Below, piece by piece: positions 54,643 through 63,006 of a stretch of 64,000 nucleotides of DNA. The position numbers and the translations under genes are program-made. Source of the DNA: Teredinibacter turnerae (GTDB lineage Bacteria > Pseudomonadota > Gammaproteobacteria > Pseudomonadales > Cellvibrionaceae); contig NZ_CP149817.1 of assembly GCF_037935975.1 (NCBI RefSeq), positions 3,844,001 to 3,908,000 on the forward strand. The letters are read 5' to 3'. Below the pieces are notes generated by a model. The model saw only the letters and a list, made by a program, of their open reading frames with translations. It was not told where the DNA came from and ran no database searches. Every line of letters begins with the position of its first letter. Within the stretch, counting starts at the first letter, position 1.

Positions 54643-54771
54643 TTACACGCCAATCCGTCGGATGGCCCGTGAGTACGCATCAATGGTCACCTCGGCTTTC
54701 ACTTGGCGCATTAGAGCGTTAACATGTTTGCGGTACAGCGTATCGAATCGTTTTTGCTGTGCTTTGTTCAT
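54643..54771 (-). pseudogene. N-terminal fragment of a tyrosine recombinase/integrase
   Basis: My own translation from ATG 54771 gives 42 residues: NKAQQKRFDTLYRKHVNALM, RQVKAEVTIDAYSRAIRRIG, then TAA. This is the SAM-like N-terminal helix pattern of tyrosine recombinases. After the stop the frame resumes with FYRPSDVLTNEQSEAYKRR, which is unlike the expected continuation. It is a remnant of a mobile element. Confidence 0.6.
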
Positions 54772-54840
54772 AGAGATATTCCTCTAGTTGTCGTGCTTCG
54801 GCTAACGCACATAGAGAAGTTATCTTTATTTTAGGAGGTA

Positions 54841-54978
54841 AGCTAACTTTGCGGCGCAGCGGCTTCGTTCTACAATCGGCTCAAACCGACCTCCACTGCG
54901 TTACTAGTTCTGCGCTTAAACGCTACGTTGCGGCAAAAACAATCAACTGCTTTTCGGCGGCCTAGCCGAGCGTTATGT
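54841..54978 (+). other. attC site 3
   Basis: Left core AGCTAAC, right end GCCGAGCGTTATGTG, 138 bp, with imperfectly paired arms. It contains GACCTCCACTGCGTTAC, almost the same as in site 2 (GACCTCCACTGCGTCAC), and CGCTTAAACGCTACG in the centre. It lies 13 nt before the acetyltransferase start, typical for cassettes. Confidence 0.7.
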
Positions 54979-54990
54979 GAAACTCTGAAC

Positions 54991-55521
54991 ATGACTCACG
55001 AACTTGAAACGGAAAGGCTAATTCTCTCGCAGTTAACAATAAAGGATTTCAATAATTTTGAAAATCTTATTACGAATAGTGATGTAATAAGATATTGTTT
55101 TGATCCATTGTCGCCGGCGGAAGTATGGGATTCCTTTGAATCACGAATAAAAGCTTGGGATACTAGACAGTCTCAGTGGTTGGCGCTGTCTGTTCACCAA
55201 AAAGGGTCGAATGAGTTCGTAGGGGTAACTGGTTTTAGGAATACCTCCAACCAGAAAGAAATCGAAGTTGGATTTATGTTCTTGCCGAAATATCAAGGTA
55301 AAGGTTTTGCTACAGAGTCGCTAAAGGCGGCATTAAGTTATGCTGTATTTCTTGGCTACGAAACGGTGGTGGCAAACGTTACAGAACCCAACGTCTCCTC
55401 GGCTAAAGTGTTAGAGAAATGTGGCTTTAAGCAATCTGGGAATCACGCTAAAGGAATTATTATTAGTGGTAGTGTATATACGAGCTTATCCTATTTGTTT
55501 AAAAAGCGTACGATCACCTAA
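54991..55521 (+). CDS. GNAT acetyltransferase (RimJ/RimL type), gene cassette
   Basis: A 176-residue GNAT: ETERLILSQLTIKDFNNFEN, the acetyl-CoA loop region FLPKYQGKGFATESLKAALS, and VTEPNVSSAKVLEKCGFKQS. It acetylates an amine, probably on a small molecule or protein N-terminus; the substrate is not readable. Start ATG 54991 follows attC site 3; an upstream in-frame start would lie inside the site. Its stop codon is inside the left core of attC site 4, as in compact cassettes. Confidence 0.9.
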   Translation: MTHELETERLILSQLTIKDFNNFENLITNSDVIRYCFDPLSPAEVWDSFESRIKAWDTRQSQWLALSVHQKGSNEFVGVTGFRNTSNQKEIEVGFMFLPKYQGKGFATESLKAALSYAVFLGYETVVANVTEPNVSSAKVLEKCGFKQSGNHAKGIIISGSVYTSLSYLFKKRTIT

Positions 55522-55614
55522 CTTGCTCCTGCTGACATTTTCTCCGTTGCTTCTTTTGCGCTTAATAGTACAAAGGTAACCATGTCAAAAATGCAGTAGA
55601 GGAAGACGTTAGGA
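55516..55614 (+). other. attC site 4
   Basis: Left core ACCTAAC, arm CTTGCTCCTGCTGACATTTT against AAAATGCAGTAGAGGAAGAC, right core GTTAGGA. 99 bp, centre GCTTAATAGTACAA shared with sites 1 and 2. It forms the end of the GNAT cassette. Confidence 0.8.
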
Positions 55615-55632
55615 TTAATAAGGATTTGAGTC

Positions 55633-55992
55633 ATGGAACCGCGAAAAGTAGTAGAAGCTTGGGTGGAGGCATTCAATAAAGCTGATGCGAGTCTTATCTC
55701 AAGCTATTACTCAGATACTGCAATAAACCATCAGGTCGCCAATAGTGAAGTATGTGGCAAGGAGAATATTCATGCTATGTTTCAAGAAGAATTTTTAGCG
55801 GCCGAAATGGTGTGCATTGTAGAAAACATTTTTCAAGACGGTGACTGGGCAATTCTCGAATGGAAAGATCCTCTCGGGTTGCGCGGTTGTGGATTTTTCC
55901 AAATTCAAAACGGAAAAATTGTATTTCAACGAGGATACTGGGACAAATTGTCATTTCTAAAGCAGCATGGACTTCCAATTCCTCATGATTAA
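55633..55992 (+). CDS. SnoaL/NTF2-like protein, gene cassette
   Basis: A 119-residue NTF2/SnoaL-fold protein: VVEAWVEAFNKADASLISSY, YSDTAINHQVANSE, and WAILEWKDPLGLRGCGFFQI. These folds act as isomerases, hydrolases or ligand-binding proteins; the activity is not predictable here. Start ATG 55633 follows attC site 4. A possible decayed attC lies at 55993-56105 (right end GCCATTAAAAG, where the core G is lost). Confidence 0.8.
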   Translation: MEPRKVVEAWVEAFNKADASLISSYYSDTAINHQVANSEVCGKENIHAMFQEEFLAAEMVCIVENIFQDGDWAILEWKDPLGLRGCGFFQIQNGKIVFQRGYWDKLSFLKQHGLPIPHD

Positions 55993-56112
55993 CAGAATCT
56001 AAATAGTAGCGAGACCAAGCACAATCGCCCAAAAAAACGGGCTGAACAGCCTATGCTGCACTTCGGCTGTTCGTATTGGCCGCGCTAGCCATTAAAAGTA
56101 AGGAGAGTCAAA

Positions 56113-56733
56113 TTGAACATTGAAGTTTGGATTGCATTTTTTTCGGCTGTTTTGGTTTTTTGTATCATTCCTGGGCCGACAGTTATCTTGGTTATGAGTC
56201 AAGCCTTATCTCATGGTAAAAAATCAGTTTTTCCTTTAGTTACTGGTGTTATTGCAGGAGACTTAACAGCAATGACATTGTCCCTAGCTGGACTAGGGGG
56301 GATCTTGGCAGCTTCATCAGAATTATTTCTGATATTAAAGTGGATTGGCGTTGCTTATTTAATTTATCTTGGCTGTAAAACATTTTTTGCTAAAGTGGAC
56401 GGCGCTCAAGAAGCCCCAAAGACATCAAGCGATAAATGGTCGATGTTTCGGTCGGCATATTTAGTGACCGCATTAAACCCTAAGGGCATTGTATTTTTTG
56501 TTGCATTCTTGCCACAATTTATTAATCCAGCAAACGATTTTCTTCCTCAAATATTAATATTAGTAGCGACATTCATTACGCTTGTTGCTTTAAATATAAC
56601 CTTCTATACATTATTCGCTGGGCAAGTAAGGGAGCGAGTTGAGTCGCATAACGCCAAGAAGTGGTTTAATCGCTTTGGAGGTTCGGCGTTATTTGGAGCC
56701 GGCGCCATTACAGCATCCCTTAAACACAGCTAA
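56113..56733 (+). CDS. LysE/RhtB-family exporter
   Basis: A 206-residue protein with six predicted membrane helices. Family motif FCIIPGPTVILVMSQALSHG near the N-terminus and ALNPKGIVFFVAFLPQFINP in the middle. It exports amino acids such as homoserine or lysine-like substrates. The start codon is taken from TTG 56113, with AGGAGAG 6-8 nt upstream. The AT-rich composition fits the cassette region rather than the flagellar locus. Confidence 0.9.
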   Translation: MNIEVWIAFFSAVLVFCIIPGPTVILVMSQALSHGKKSVFPLVTGVIAGDLTAMTLSLAGLGGILAASSELFLILKWIGVAYLIYLGCKTFFAKVDGAQEAPKTSSDKWSMFRSAYLVTALNPKGIVFFVAFLPQFINPANDFLPQILILVATFITLVALNITFYTLFAGQVRERVESHNAKKWFNRFGGSALFGAGAITASLKHS

Positions 56734-56882
56734 CAGATAAGGATATGTTCCGCTTGCCAGAACATATCTCATTGCCGAACGAGCCCAAGTCTCTTTATTA
56801 GGAATTAAATCGAATGCAGGTCAGACGATGACCACAGCCTGTGCAGTGCAGATTTCTTCGGAGCGAGCGGAAAATCCGAATT

Positions 56883-57626
56883 TTATATACGTTTCATCAA
56901 CTCACTTTTTTTGGTATTAAATTCTTCCTGTGTAAGAATTCCTGCATCAAGTAATTTACCTAACTGCTCTAACAACTGAATGACATCTCCTGATCCAGCA
57001 CTAGAAGGGGTGGCATCATTGACATAGGGGGCGGGTTCTTCAGGAGGATTAATAAAATTGGTCTGCGGAGAATTTTGAGACATCGCACCAGAAATAATAG
57101 GTAAACTGTTCACAGCGATAGTACCGTACTGGCTACTAAAGCATAGTGACGTATCTCCGCCTTGCTGCTGACTTACGCCACCAATGTTATGATCCAAAGT
57201 ATCATAAATTATTACGTTACCATTATTTTCCACAGCTAATCGGCCCGGAAAAATAGCGTAGCGAATGTTGTTTTGTGAGCCACTACTAAATGGAACCCCT
57301 AAATCAGTCGGCCACCATTGATTGCTGCCCGGAGCGCCGGCAGGGATAACGGGGAACATTTGATTATTAGCCAAGGCTGCCGACAGCTCATTACAGAGAT
57401 TAACCACTGTGCTTTGTAAGCCATAGTTGAACATGTCACCCACCATGACCATGCCACCTTGCATCCATTGGCCCGAGCCACCCAATTCTGGGCAGTTAAA
57501 TTGAGCCATAGTTCCGCCGCCATTATTGACGCTAACGAGCATATGGGTCACCGCATCGACAGATAAGTTGTATCGAAAAGCAATATCGTTAACGATGTTT
57601 TGGCCTGCAGGGGTTAGATTTTGCAT
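56883..57626 (-). CDS. SHOCT-domain protein
   Basis: A 247-residue protein. The last 30 residues (LEQLGKLLDAGILTQEEFNT, then KKSELMKRI) are a SHOCT domain, a short helical pair common at the ends of bacterial proteins. The preceding 200 residues are Gly/Asn/Gln-rich with no membrane helix or signal peptide. It also carries a repeating beta pattern (QNNIRYAIFPGRLAVENNGN) like that of PH-like sensor folds. Function unknown. It is convergent with the exporter upstream and divergent from the one downstream. Confidence 0.7.
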   Translation of the reverse strand: MQNLTPAGQNIVNDIAFRYNLSVDAVTHMLVSVNNGGGTMAQFNCPELGGSGQWMQGGMVMVGDMFNYGLQSTVVNLCNELSAALANNQMFPVIPAGAPGSNQWWPTDLGVPFSSGSQNNIRYAIFPGRLAVENNGNVIIYDTLDHNIGGVSQQQGGDTSLCFSSQYGTIAVNSLPIISGAMSQNSPQTNFINPPEEPAPYVNDATPSSAGSGDVIQLLEQLGKLLDAGILTQEEFNTKKSELMKRI

Positions 57627-57770
57627 GATCTTGGCCTAGTATGGGAAAGGGCTGGCAGTATAACACGGGAATATGGCATTCTGATAACGCACGGACAGCA
57701 CCTTTAAAAGTCAGCGCACAATGGCCCTTATGAGATCGGCCGTGTTGTCAGCCCCAATGGAGATATCTTA

Positions 57771-58409
57771 ATGTTCGAATACACCGTTGCTCACTGGACA
57801 GCCTTCTTCTTATCGGCACTACTATTGAACTTATCACCTGGTCCAGACATGGCGTACATTGTTGCCCAAACAGCGAAAAACGGTAAGCGGGCTGGAATTT
57901 TTGCCATGTTTGGCAGTTGGAGTGGCGCTTTCGTTCATGTGTTTTTTTCGGTTATTGGCTTGTCAGCAATTTTGGCCACCTCTGCCACTGCCTTCACAAT
58001 TGTTAAATGGGTAGGTGCCGCTTACCTCATTTGGCTAGGTATTAAGGCGTTACGCTCAAATGGTTCTACTCTTAGCACGGACGCGCCTACATCAAAGATC
58101 AATGACGGATCTATTTTTAGAGAAGGAATATTGGTATCAATTTTAAACCCAAAAGTGGCAATTTTCTTTTTAGCATTTTTGCCTCAATTCGTTGTCATTG
58201 GCGCTGGTCCTGAAAGCGCACAGCTTATGCTGCACGGAATGTTAATAATCTTAGTTGCCGCTTTCATAGAAGTGCCTATTGTCTTAATTGGCTCGAAGGT
58301 AAGGGATTTGATAAATAGCAGTACAAGCATTGGAAAATGGATGGATAGAACGCTAGGCACGTTATTTGTTAGTTTGGGTATTAAGTTAGCACTAAGCGAG
58401 CGCGGATGA
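57771..58409 (+). CDS. LysE/RhtB-family exporter
   Basis: A 212-residue LysE-type translocator, six predicted helices: LLNLSPGPDMAYIVAQTAKN, GAAYLIWLGIKALRSNGSTL, and ILNPKVAIFFLAFLPQFVVI. It is related to but clearly distinct from the one at 56113. It exports small amino-acid-like solutes. The start is ATG 57771. Confidence 0.92.
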   Translation: MFEYTVAHWTAFFLSALLLNLSPGPDMAYIVAQTAKNGKRAGIFAMFGSWSGAFVHVFFSVIGLSAILATSATAFTIVKWVGAAYLIWLGIKALRSNGSTLSTDAPTSKINDGSIFREGILVSILNPKVAIFFLAFLPQFVVIGAGPESAQLMLHGMLIILVAAFIEVPIVLIGSKVRDLINSSTSIGKWMDRTLGTLFVSLGIKLALSERG

Positions 58410-59395
58410 AATCTATTCCTTGTAGCAATTAATGATAGGTTTGCGCGAGGCTGCAACCTATCCGATTATTGATCGGGCCCGTAGCTTTTTCATACAGTGG
58501 ATACTGAATTGAGCGATGGATGTCTGCTTTGTAGTTTTAATGGCATAAGCTGCGGGGCGAACTACATCTTCACTCCGAGAGCAACCCGAGAGGTGATAAA
58601 AAAGTACATGTACATATTACTTTTCTAACTTCATTACTGTGTGGTTTTGAGAGTGTAGTTTACCCAGGGATTACCCTGAAGCTTGGGGATTATTGCTGCC
58701 CAGAACACATTCCATAGAATTATGGCACCGTCTACGAAGCAAACGGGAGACCTTTGATCCGGGCTTGGTGAGCGCCGAGGTGTATAACCGAACAACGCAC
58801 TACAAAACGCTTATAGTTTGATGTGCATTGCTGTGAAAAAGCGTTAATCTCAACTGCTGCGGAAACATTTCGGCAAGCATTGTGCGACTAATAGTTATAA
58901 AACCACGCCGCCGCTCAGGGTGCGTGTTTAGATTCAGTTGGATTCCCGGGATACGCGTGCAGTACTACCCGAAATCACAATCCGCCAGCCGCTTGGGCAT
59001 CGCAACGAAAAAAAGGTTTTCAAGGTTTCTGCGGAGACTAAGAGAAGCAAAACCAGCAGGGCTTCAGGACGCAGGTAACAGGCCCTAGGAAACCTAAAGG
59101 TGGCCATATAAGATGGTTACCGGCAGGTGCTGTAGACCAGGTGAGTTCACCGAATTGGCCTGTACGTCAATCTTGCGAAGCGCTCAGTGCCGAACATTGT
59201 ACAGGGGTTGGGTCTTGCCTTATTGTGCCCCCGGGTGCGAACGTTAGTTTCGAATCAGGGTTTGAGCGCTCGCATCACTCTCCCCCCTTTACGCGCGCAG
59301 CTTAGCAATCAATGCGTTGATAAGACGTCCAAGGTTACAAGCACTGGCCTAAAATGGTGACGGCTGTGATTAACTTATACATGCAAGTAACTTGG
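58410..59395. other. gene-poor stretch with a MITE end
   Basis: About 985 bp with no convincing gene. The small frame at 58882-59088 has no family likeness. GTAACAGGCCCTAGG at 59079-59093 matches the right end of MITE copies A and B, so a MITE fragment without its other end is present. Confidence 0.5.
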
Positions 59396-60823
59396 TTAGT
59401 GCGCAATTAATACGTGCCTTACCACTGTGTAATCTTCAAGCCCGTATACCGATAGATCTTTACCATACCCTGTTTGCTTCATGCCTCCATGAGGCATTTC
59501 ATTTGGTAGCATAAAATGCGTGTTTACCCAGGTGGCACCGTATTGTAGGCGAGCAGTGACCTTGTGGGCTTTGGTTACATCGCGAGTCCAAACTGATGAC
59601 GCTAGGCCATATTCACAATCATTGGCAAAGCTTACGGCCTGTTCTACCGTGTTATCAAATTTTGTCACAGACACCACTGGCCCAAACACTTCTTTTTGCA
59701 CGATTTCATCGTTTTGCAGCGCTCCCTTAAGCACCGTTGGCTGGTAAAAAAACCCCGGACCGTCGGCAACTTTACCGCCGCATAGCAATTCAATATGGCC
59801 GGTATCGAGTGCGCGCTTCACAAAACCATCGACACGCTCTCTATGTTTCGCCGAAATTAACGGCGGAATTTCTGATACGCCATCCTGGGCATTACCGTAT
59901 TTGATGGTTTGAGCAGCTGCGGCTAATTTTGCTGAAAATTCTTCATAAATTTTTTCGGCTGCGTACACACGACAAGCAGCAACGCAATCTTGACCAGCAT
60001 TGTAATATCCGTAGGAACGGATAGTTTCCACGGCATTGTCTATATCCGCGTCATCAAAAATAATTACCGGCGCTTTGCCACCTAGCTCGAAGTGAGTGCG
60101 CTTTAAATTTCCCGCCGCCAAGCGCAAAACCTCTTTTCCTGTTTCAACCGAGCCAGTTACTGAAATCATCCGTACGCGAGGATGTTTTGCCAAAGTAGCA
60201 CCAACGCTCGCACCCTGCCCGGCTACAATATTGAGTACACCCGCAGGAAATATTTCGTTGAACACTGGCACCAACTCTAAAATACTGAGCGGTGTATTTT
60301 CTGATGGTTTAAAAATTACACAATTACCGGCTGCAATGGCCGGTGCTATCTTCCATGCTGCCATCATCAACGGATAGTTCCATGGTGCAATCTGTGCGAC
60401 TACACCAACTGGATCACGACGTATCATACTGGTCATGTTTTCGAAGTACTCTCCTGCGGCAGAGCCCGACGGTAATCGGCTAGCCGAGGCATAAAAGCGG
60501 AAACAATCCGCTATGGCAGGAATTTCTTCATCTATAACAAGGTTGAGAGGCTTGCCCGTATCCAGAGATTCAATACGGGCTAGTGTTTCGGCGCGGCGTT
60601 CGATTTCATCCGCCAGAGTATAGAGCAATTGACTACGTTCACTAGGTGTTGTTAGCGACCATTGGCAGAACGCCGCTTCCGCCGCTTGCACTGCAGTATC
60701 AACCTGACTCTCATCGGCCGCGCTTATTTTTATAATCAATTCGCCGTTTTCTGGGTTTATCACGTCATCGGCAGATCCTTTACCTTCAACCAACGTGCCG
60801 TTGATCAGTAAATGTTGCTGCAT
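59396..60823 (-). CDS. aminobutyraldehyde dehydrogenase (PatD/PuuC-like ALDH)
   Basis: A 475-residue aldehyde dehydrogenase: [20 protein letters not shown], the NAD-binding [15 protein letters not shown], catalytic Glu in FELGGKAP, and catalytic Cys in [12 protein letters not shown]. The sequence resembles gamma-aminobutyraldehyde dehydrogenase (E. coli PatD, 474 residues). With the preceding aminotransferase it would oxidise the aminoaldehyde from putrescine to GABA. It lies 68 bp after the aminotransferase. Confidence 0.85.
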   Translation of the reverse strand: MQQHLLINGTLVEGKGSADDVINPENGELIIKISAADESQVDTAVQAAEAAFCQWSLTTPSERSQLLYTLADEIERRAETLARIESLDTGKPLNLVIDEEIPAIADCFRFYASASRLPSGSAAGEYFENMTSMIRRDPVGVVAQIAPWNYPLMMAAWKIAPAIAAGNCVIFKPSENTPLSILELVPVFNEIFPAGVLNIVAGQGASVGATLAKHPRVRMISVTGSVETGKEVLRLAAGNLKRTHFELGGKAPVIIFDDADIDNAVETIRSYGYYNAGQDCVAACRVYAAEKIYEEFSAKLAAAAQTIKYGNAQDGVSEIPPLISAKHRERVDGFVKRALDTGHIELLCGGKVADGPGFFYQPTVLKGALQNDEIVQKEVFGPVVSVTKFDNTVEQAVSFANDCEYGLASSVWTRDVTKAHKVTARLQYGATWVNTHFMLPNEMPHGGMKQTGYGKDLSVYGLEDYTVVRHVLIAH

Positions 60824-60891
60824 GGATTTCTCCGTTTTTTATCGACTTAACATTCGTAATGACACTATAAAGAGCTTTAGGAGCAATTTGT

Positions 60892-62298
60892 CTAGATGCA
60901 TTTGGCTTGTAAGGTATATTTTTCAGCTACCACTTCAGTCGCGCGCTCAATACTCTGAGCTAAAATAGAAACTAGTTTATCTATCCCCTCTCGATCAATA
61001 ATGAGGGGGGGCGATAAAATCAGCAGGGCCTCGTAGGGGCGAATAATAAGCCCGGCTTTATCACAAAACTGATCAACAATCAGGGCTGTTGCCATGTCTT
61101 CTTCTTGGGCTGCTGTCTTGTTGCCGCTAATATTGCATTCAACGCATGCCATTAAATGGTTACCCCGTATCTCGCCAATAATATCAAAGCGCTCTAGGGT
61201 TTTAAGCTGTTCAATAAAATAGGGACCAACGTCTTTGACGTGTTCGCAAAGTTTATCGCGCTTGATTATTTCAATATTTTTCAACGCCGCTGCGCAGGCA
61301 ACTGGGTGCCCAGAGTAGGTGTAGCCGTTGGTAAAGTAGGCATCTTTAGGTGCGTTAGAACCGGATATTTTGTCAAATAGTGCGTCGGAAATTATTGTCG
61401 CACCAAGAGGCTGATAGCCACTCGTTATACCTTTGGCACACACAATAATATCGGGCACAATTTCCCATACCGCTTCCGCTGAGAAGAATTCGCCTAACCG
61501 ACCAAACGCTGTAACAACTTCATCAAGAATATAGAGAATGTTGTACTTTTCACAAACTTGCTTCATCGCTTTGTGATAGCCAGGTGGAGGAATCAATACG
61601 CCACCGGAGCCCATAATTGGCTCTGCGATAAAACAAGCCACCTTCTCTGGGCCTACCTCAAGTATTTTTTGCTCAAATTCATCCACCAATTGTTGGCGAT
61701 ATTCCTCCTCCGAAAGTTCTTTATTGCGCCGAAAAAGATTAGGACCGGAAACGTGATGCACGATGTCCGTCATATATTTAAAATAGGTACGATCCACAGC
61801 CTTACCGGATAATGATGCGGTAAGATATGTGCTGCCATGGTAACTATCGGTACGAGAAATAATAACTTGTTTTTCTGGTTGACCGAGCGCATTAAAGTAG
61901 AAGTGGATAAACCGAACCGCAGAATCAACCGCAGTAGAGCCACTATTAGTGAAATGCACTCTGTTGAGGTCACCTGGGGTTAACTCTGCTAAAACCTTGG
62001 CCAGTTCCGCTGCATGCGGGTTTGTCATTGCACCGAAAGGCGTATAGTACGGCATTTCTTCGGCTTGATGAGCGATAGCCTGTGCTATCTCGCGATTGCC
62101 GTAGCCAACATTGACGCACCACATGCCAGCGATGCCATCTAGGTATTTTTTCCCGTCGCTGTCGTAGACGTGATAGCCCTCGCCCCTGCTAATAACTAAA
62201 TCACCCTGGCTGGGTGCGGTAGCAAAGTCTGCCCATGGGTGGACTATGTGGCGCTTGTCTATTTCAGTTATATCTTCAGTGCTTTTGGAAACAGTCAT
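60892..62298 (-). CDS. class III aminotransferase (putrescine/polyamine type)
   Basis: A 468-residue PLP enzyme: GMWCVNVGYGNREIAQAIAH, HFTNSGSTAVDSAVRF, ILDEVVTAFGRLG, and the PLP Lys in CAKGITSGYQPLGA. The pattern resembles the putrescine-pyruvate aminotransferases (SpuC type). I start at ATG 62298 (GGGGAG 4-5 nt upstream); a longer frame would read into the SET gene. It is part of the minus-strand polyamine-like cluster. Confidence 0.85.
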   Translation of the reverse strand: MTVSKSTEDITEIDKRHIVHPWADFATAPSQGDLVISRGEGYHVYDSDGKKYLDGIAGMWCVNVGYGNREIAQAIAHQAEEMPYYTPFGAMTNPHAAELAKVLAELTPGDLNRVHFTNSGSTAVDSAVRFIHFYFNALGQPEKQVIISRTDSYHGSTYLTASLSGKAVDRTYFKYMTDIVHHVSGPNLFRRNKELSEEEYRQQLVDEFEQKILEVGPEKVACFIAEPIMGSGGVLIPPPGYHKAMKQVCEKYNILYILDEVVTAFGRLGEFFSAEAVWEIVPDIIVCAKGITSGYQPLGATIISDALFDKISGSNAPKDAYFTNGYTYSGHPVACAAALKNIEIIKRDKLCEHVKDVGPYFIEQLKTLERFDIIGEIRGNHLMACVECNISGNKTAAQEEDMATALIVDQFCDKAGLIIRPYEALLILSPPLIIDREGIDKLVSILAQSIERATEVVAEKYTLQAKCI

Positions 62299-62309
62299 TA
62301 CACTCCCCT

Positions 62310-62825
62310 TTACGCGGTACCGGTGATAATCTGTGATGACTCGCGACCGTGTAATGCTAGCTGCTTCTCGATATGCCGCTGACCTTCTTCGTTTACCTCT
62401 TCTTTTCGGCCGGTAATCCAATGACGACAATTGGGTGTATTGCACAAGCACGGAAACTGCTTAAACAATGTATCTTCAGTTGTTGCATAATCCATTGTCA
62501 ACGCTTGCCCTGCTTCAATATCGCGGAGCGCCCAAATTTCGAATTCAGTCATATCAAGATAAATATTGGGGGAGCACGAGTGCAGCAAAAATCCAGTGAA
62601 GTACAAGTCGTGCATATGAGTGGTTGGTGTCATTTGCAACGTGTGTTGATTGACTTTTGGCACAATATTGCCGGTAATTCGTGCAACTAGATCACCACGT
62701 TTTATGTCCTTTTTCGTATATACACCGTAGCCTTTGCCAGATTCTCTGGACCCAACATGAAAGTCTTCTTGGGAAGGATAACCGTAATCGGGATCAAGAC
62801 GAAACTCTGGCGGGTATATCAACAT
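62310..62825 (-). CDS. SET-domain protein
   Basis: A 171-residue single SET domain: GKGYGVYTKKDIKRGDLVAR, the lasso region LLHSCSPNIYLDMTEFEI, and ALRDIEAGQALTMDY. Cys residues at the end (PCLCNTPNCRHWITG) look like a post-SET zinc cluster. SET domains methylate protein lysines using S-adenosylmethionine. The start has GGAG upstream. The gene lies 11 bp before the aminotransferase start, between polyamine-type enzymes. Its target is not evident. Confidence 0.8.
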   Translation of the reverse strand: MLIYPPEFRLDPDYGYPSQEDFHVGSRESGKGYGVYTKKDIKRGDLVARITGNIVPKVNQHTLQMTPTTHMHDLYFTGFLLHSCSPNIYLDMTEFEIWALRDIEAGQALTMDYATTEDTLFKQFPCLCNTPNCRHWITGRKEEVNEEGQRHIEKQLALHGRESSQIITGTA

Positions 62826-63006
62826 TGCTTTTCTCCAGCTTAGTTAAAGTTTACGTACGCACTGCGTCTTGAGAAATAGCAAAAAGAAATTTACTCGGGC
62901 GCAGCGGCAGTAGATAAAAACATGTTAGAGCACGCTCGAACATGCCAAATAAAATTGTCGTCCGTCTCAATTTTTAGCGAGGATATTAGCGTTTTCGTTG
63001 TTTACG

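Noticed and set aside
55993-56105. possible fifth attC after the SnoaL-like gene
   Set aside because: Right core reads ATTAAAA instead of GTTRRRY and arms pair poorly; mentioned only as a possible decayed site.
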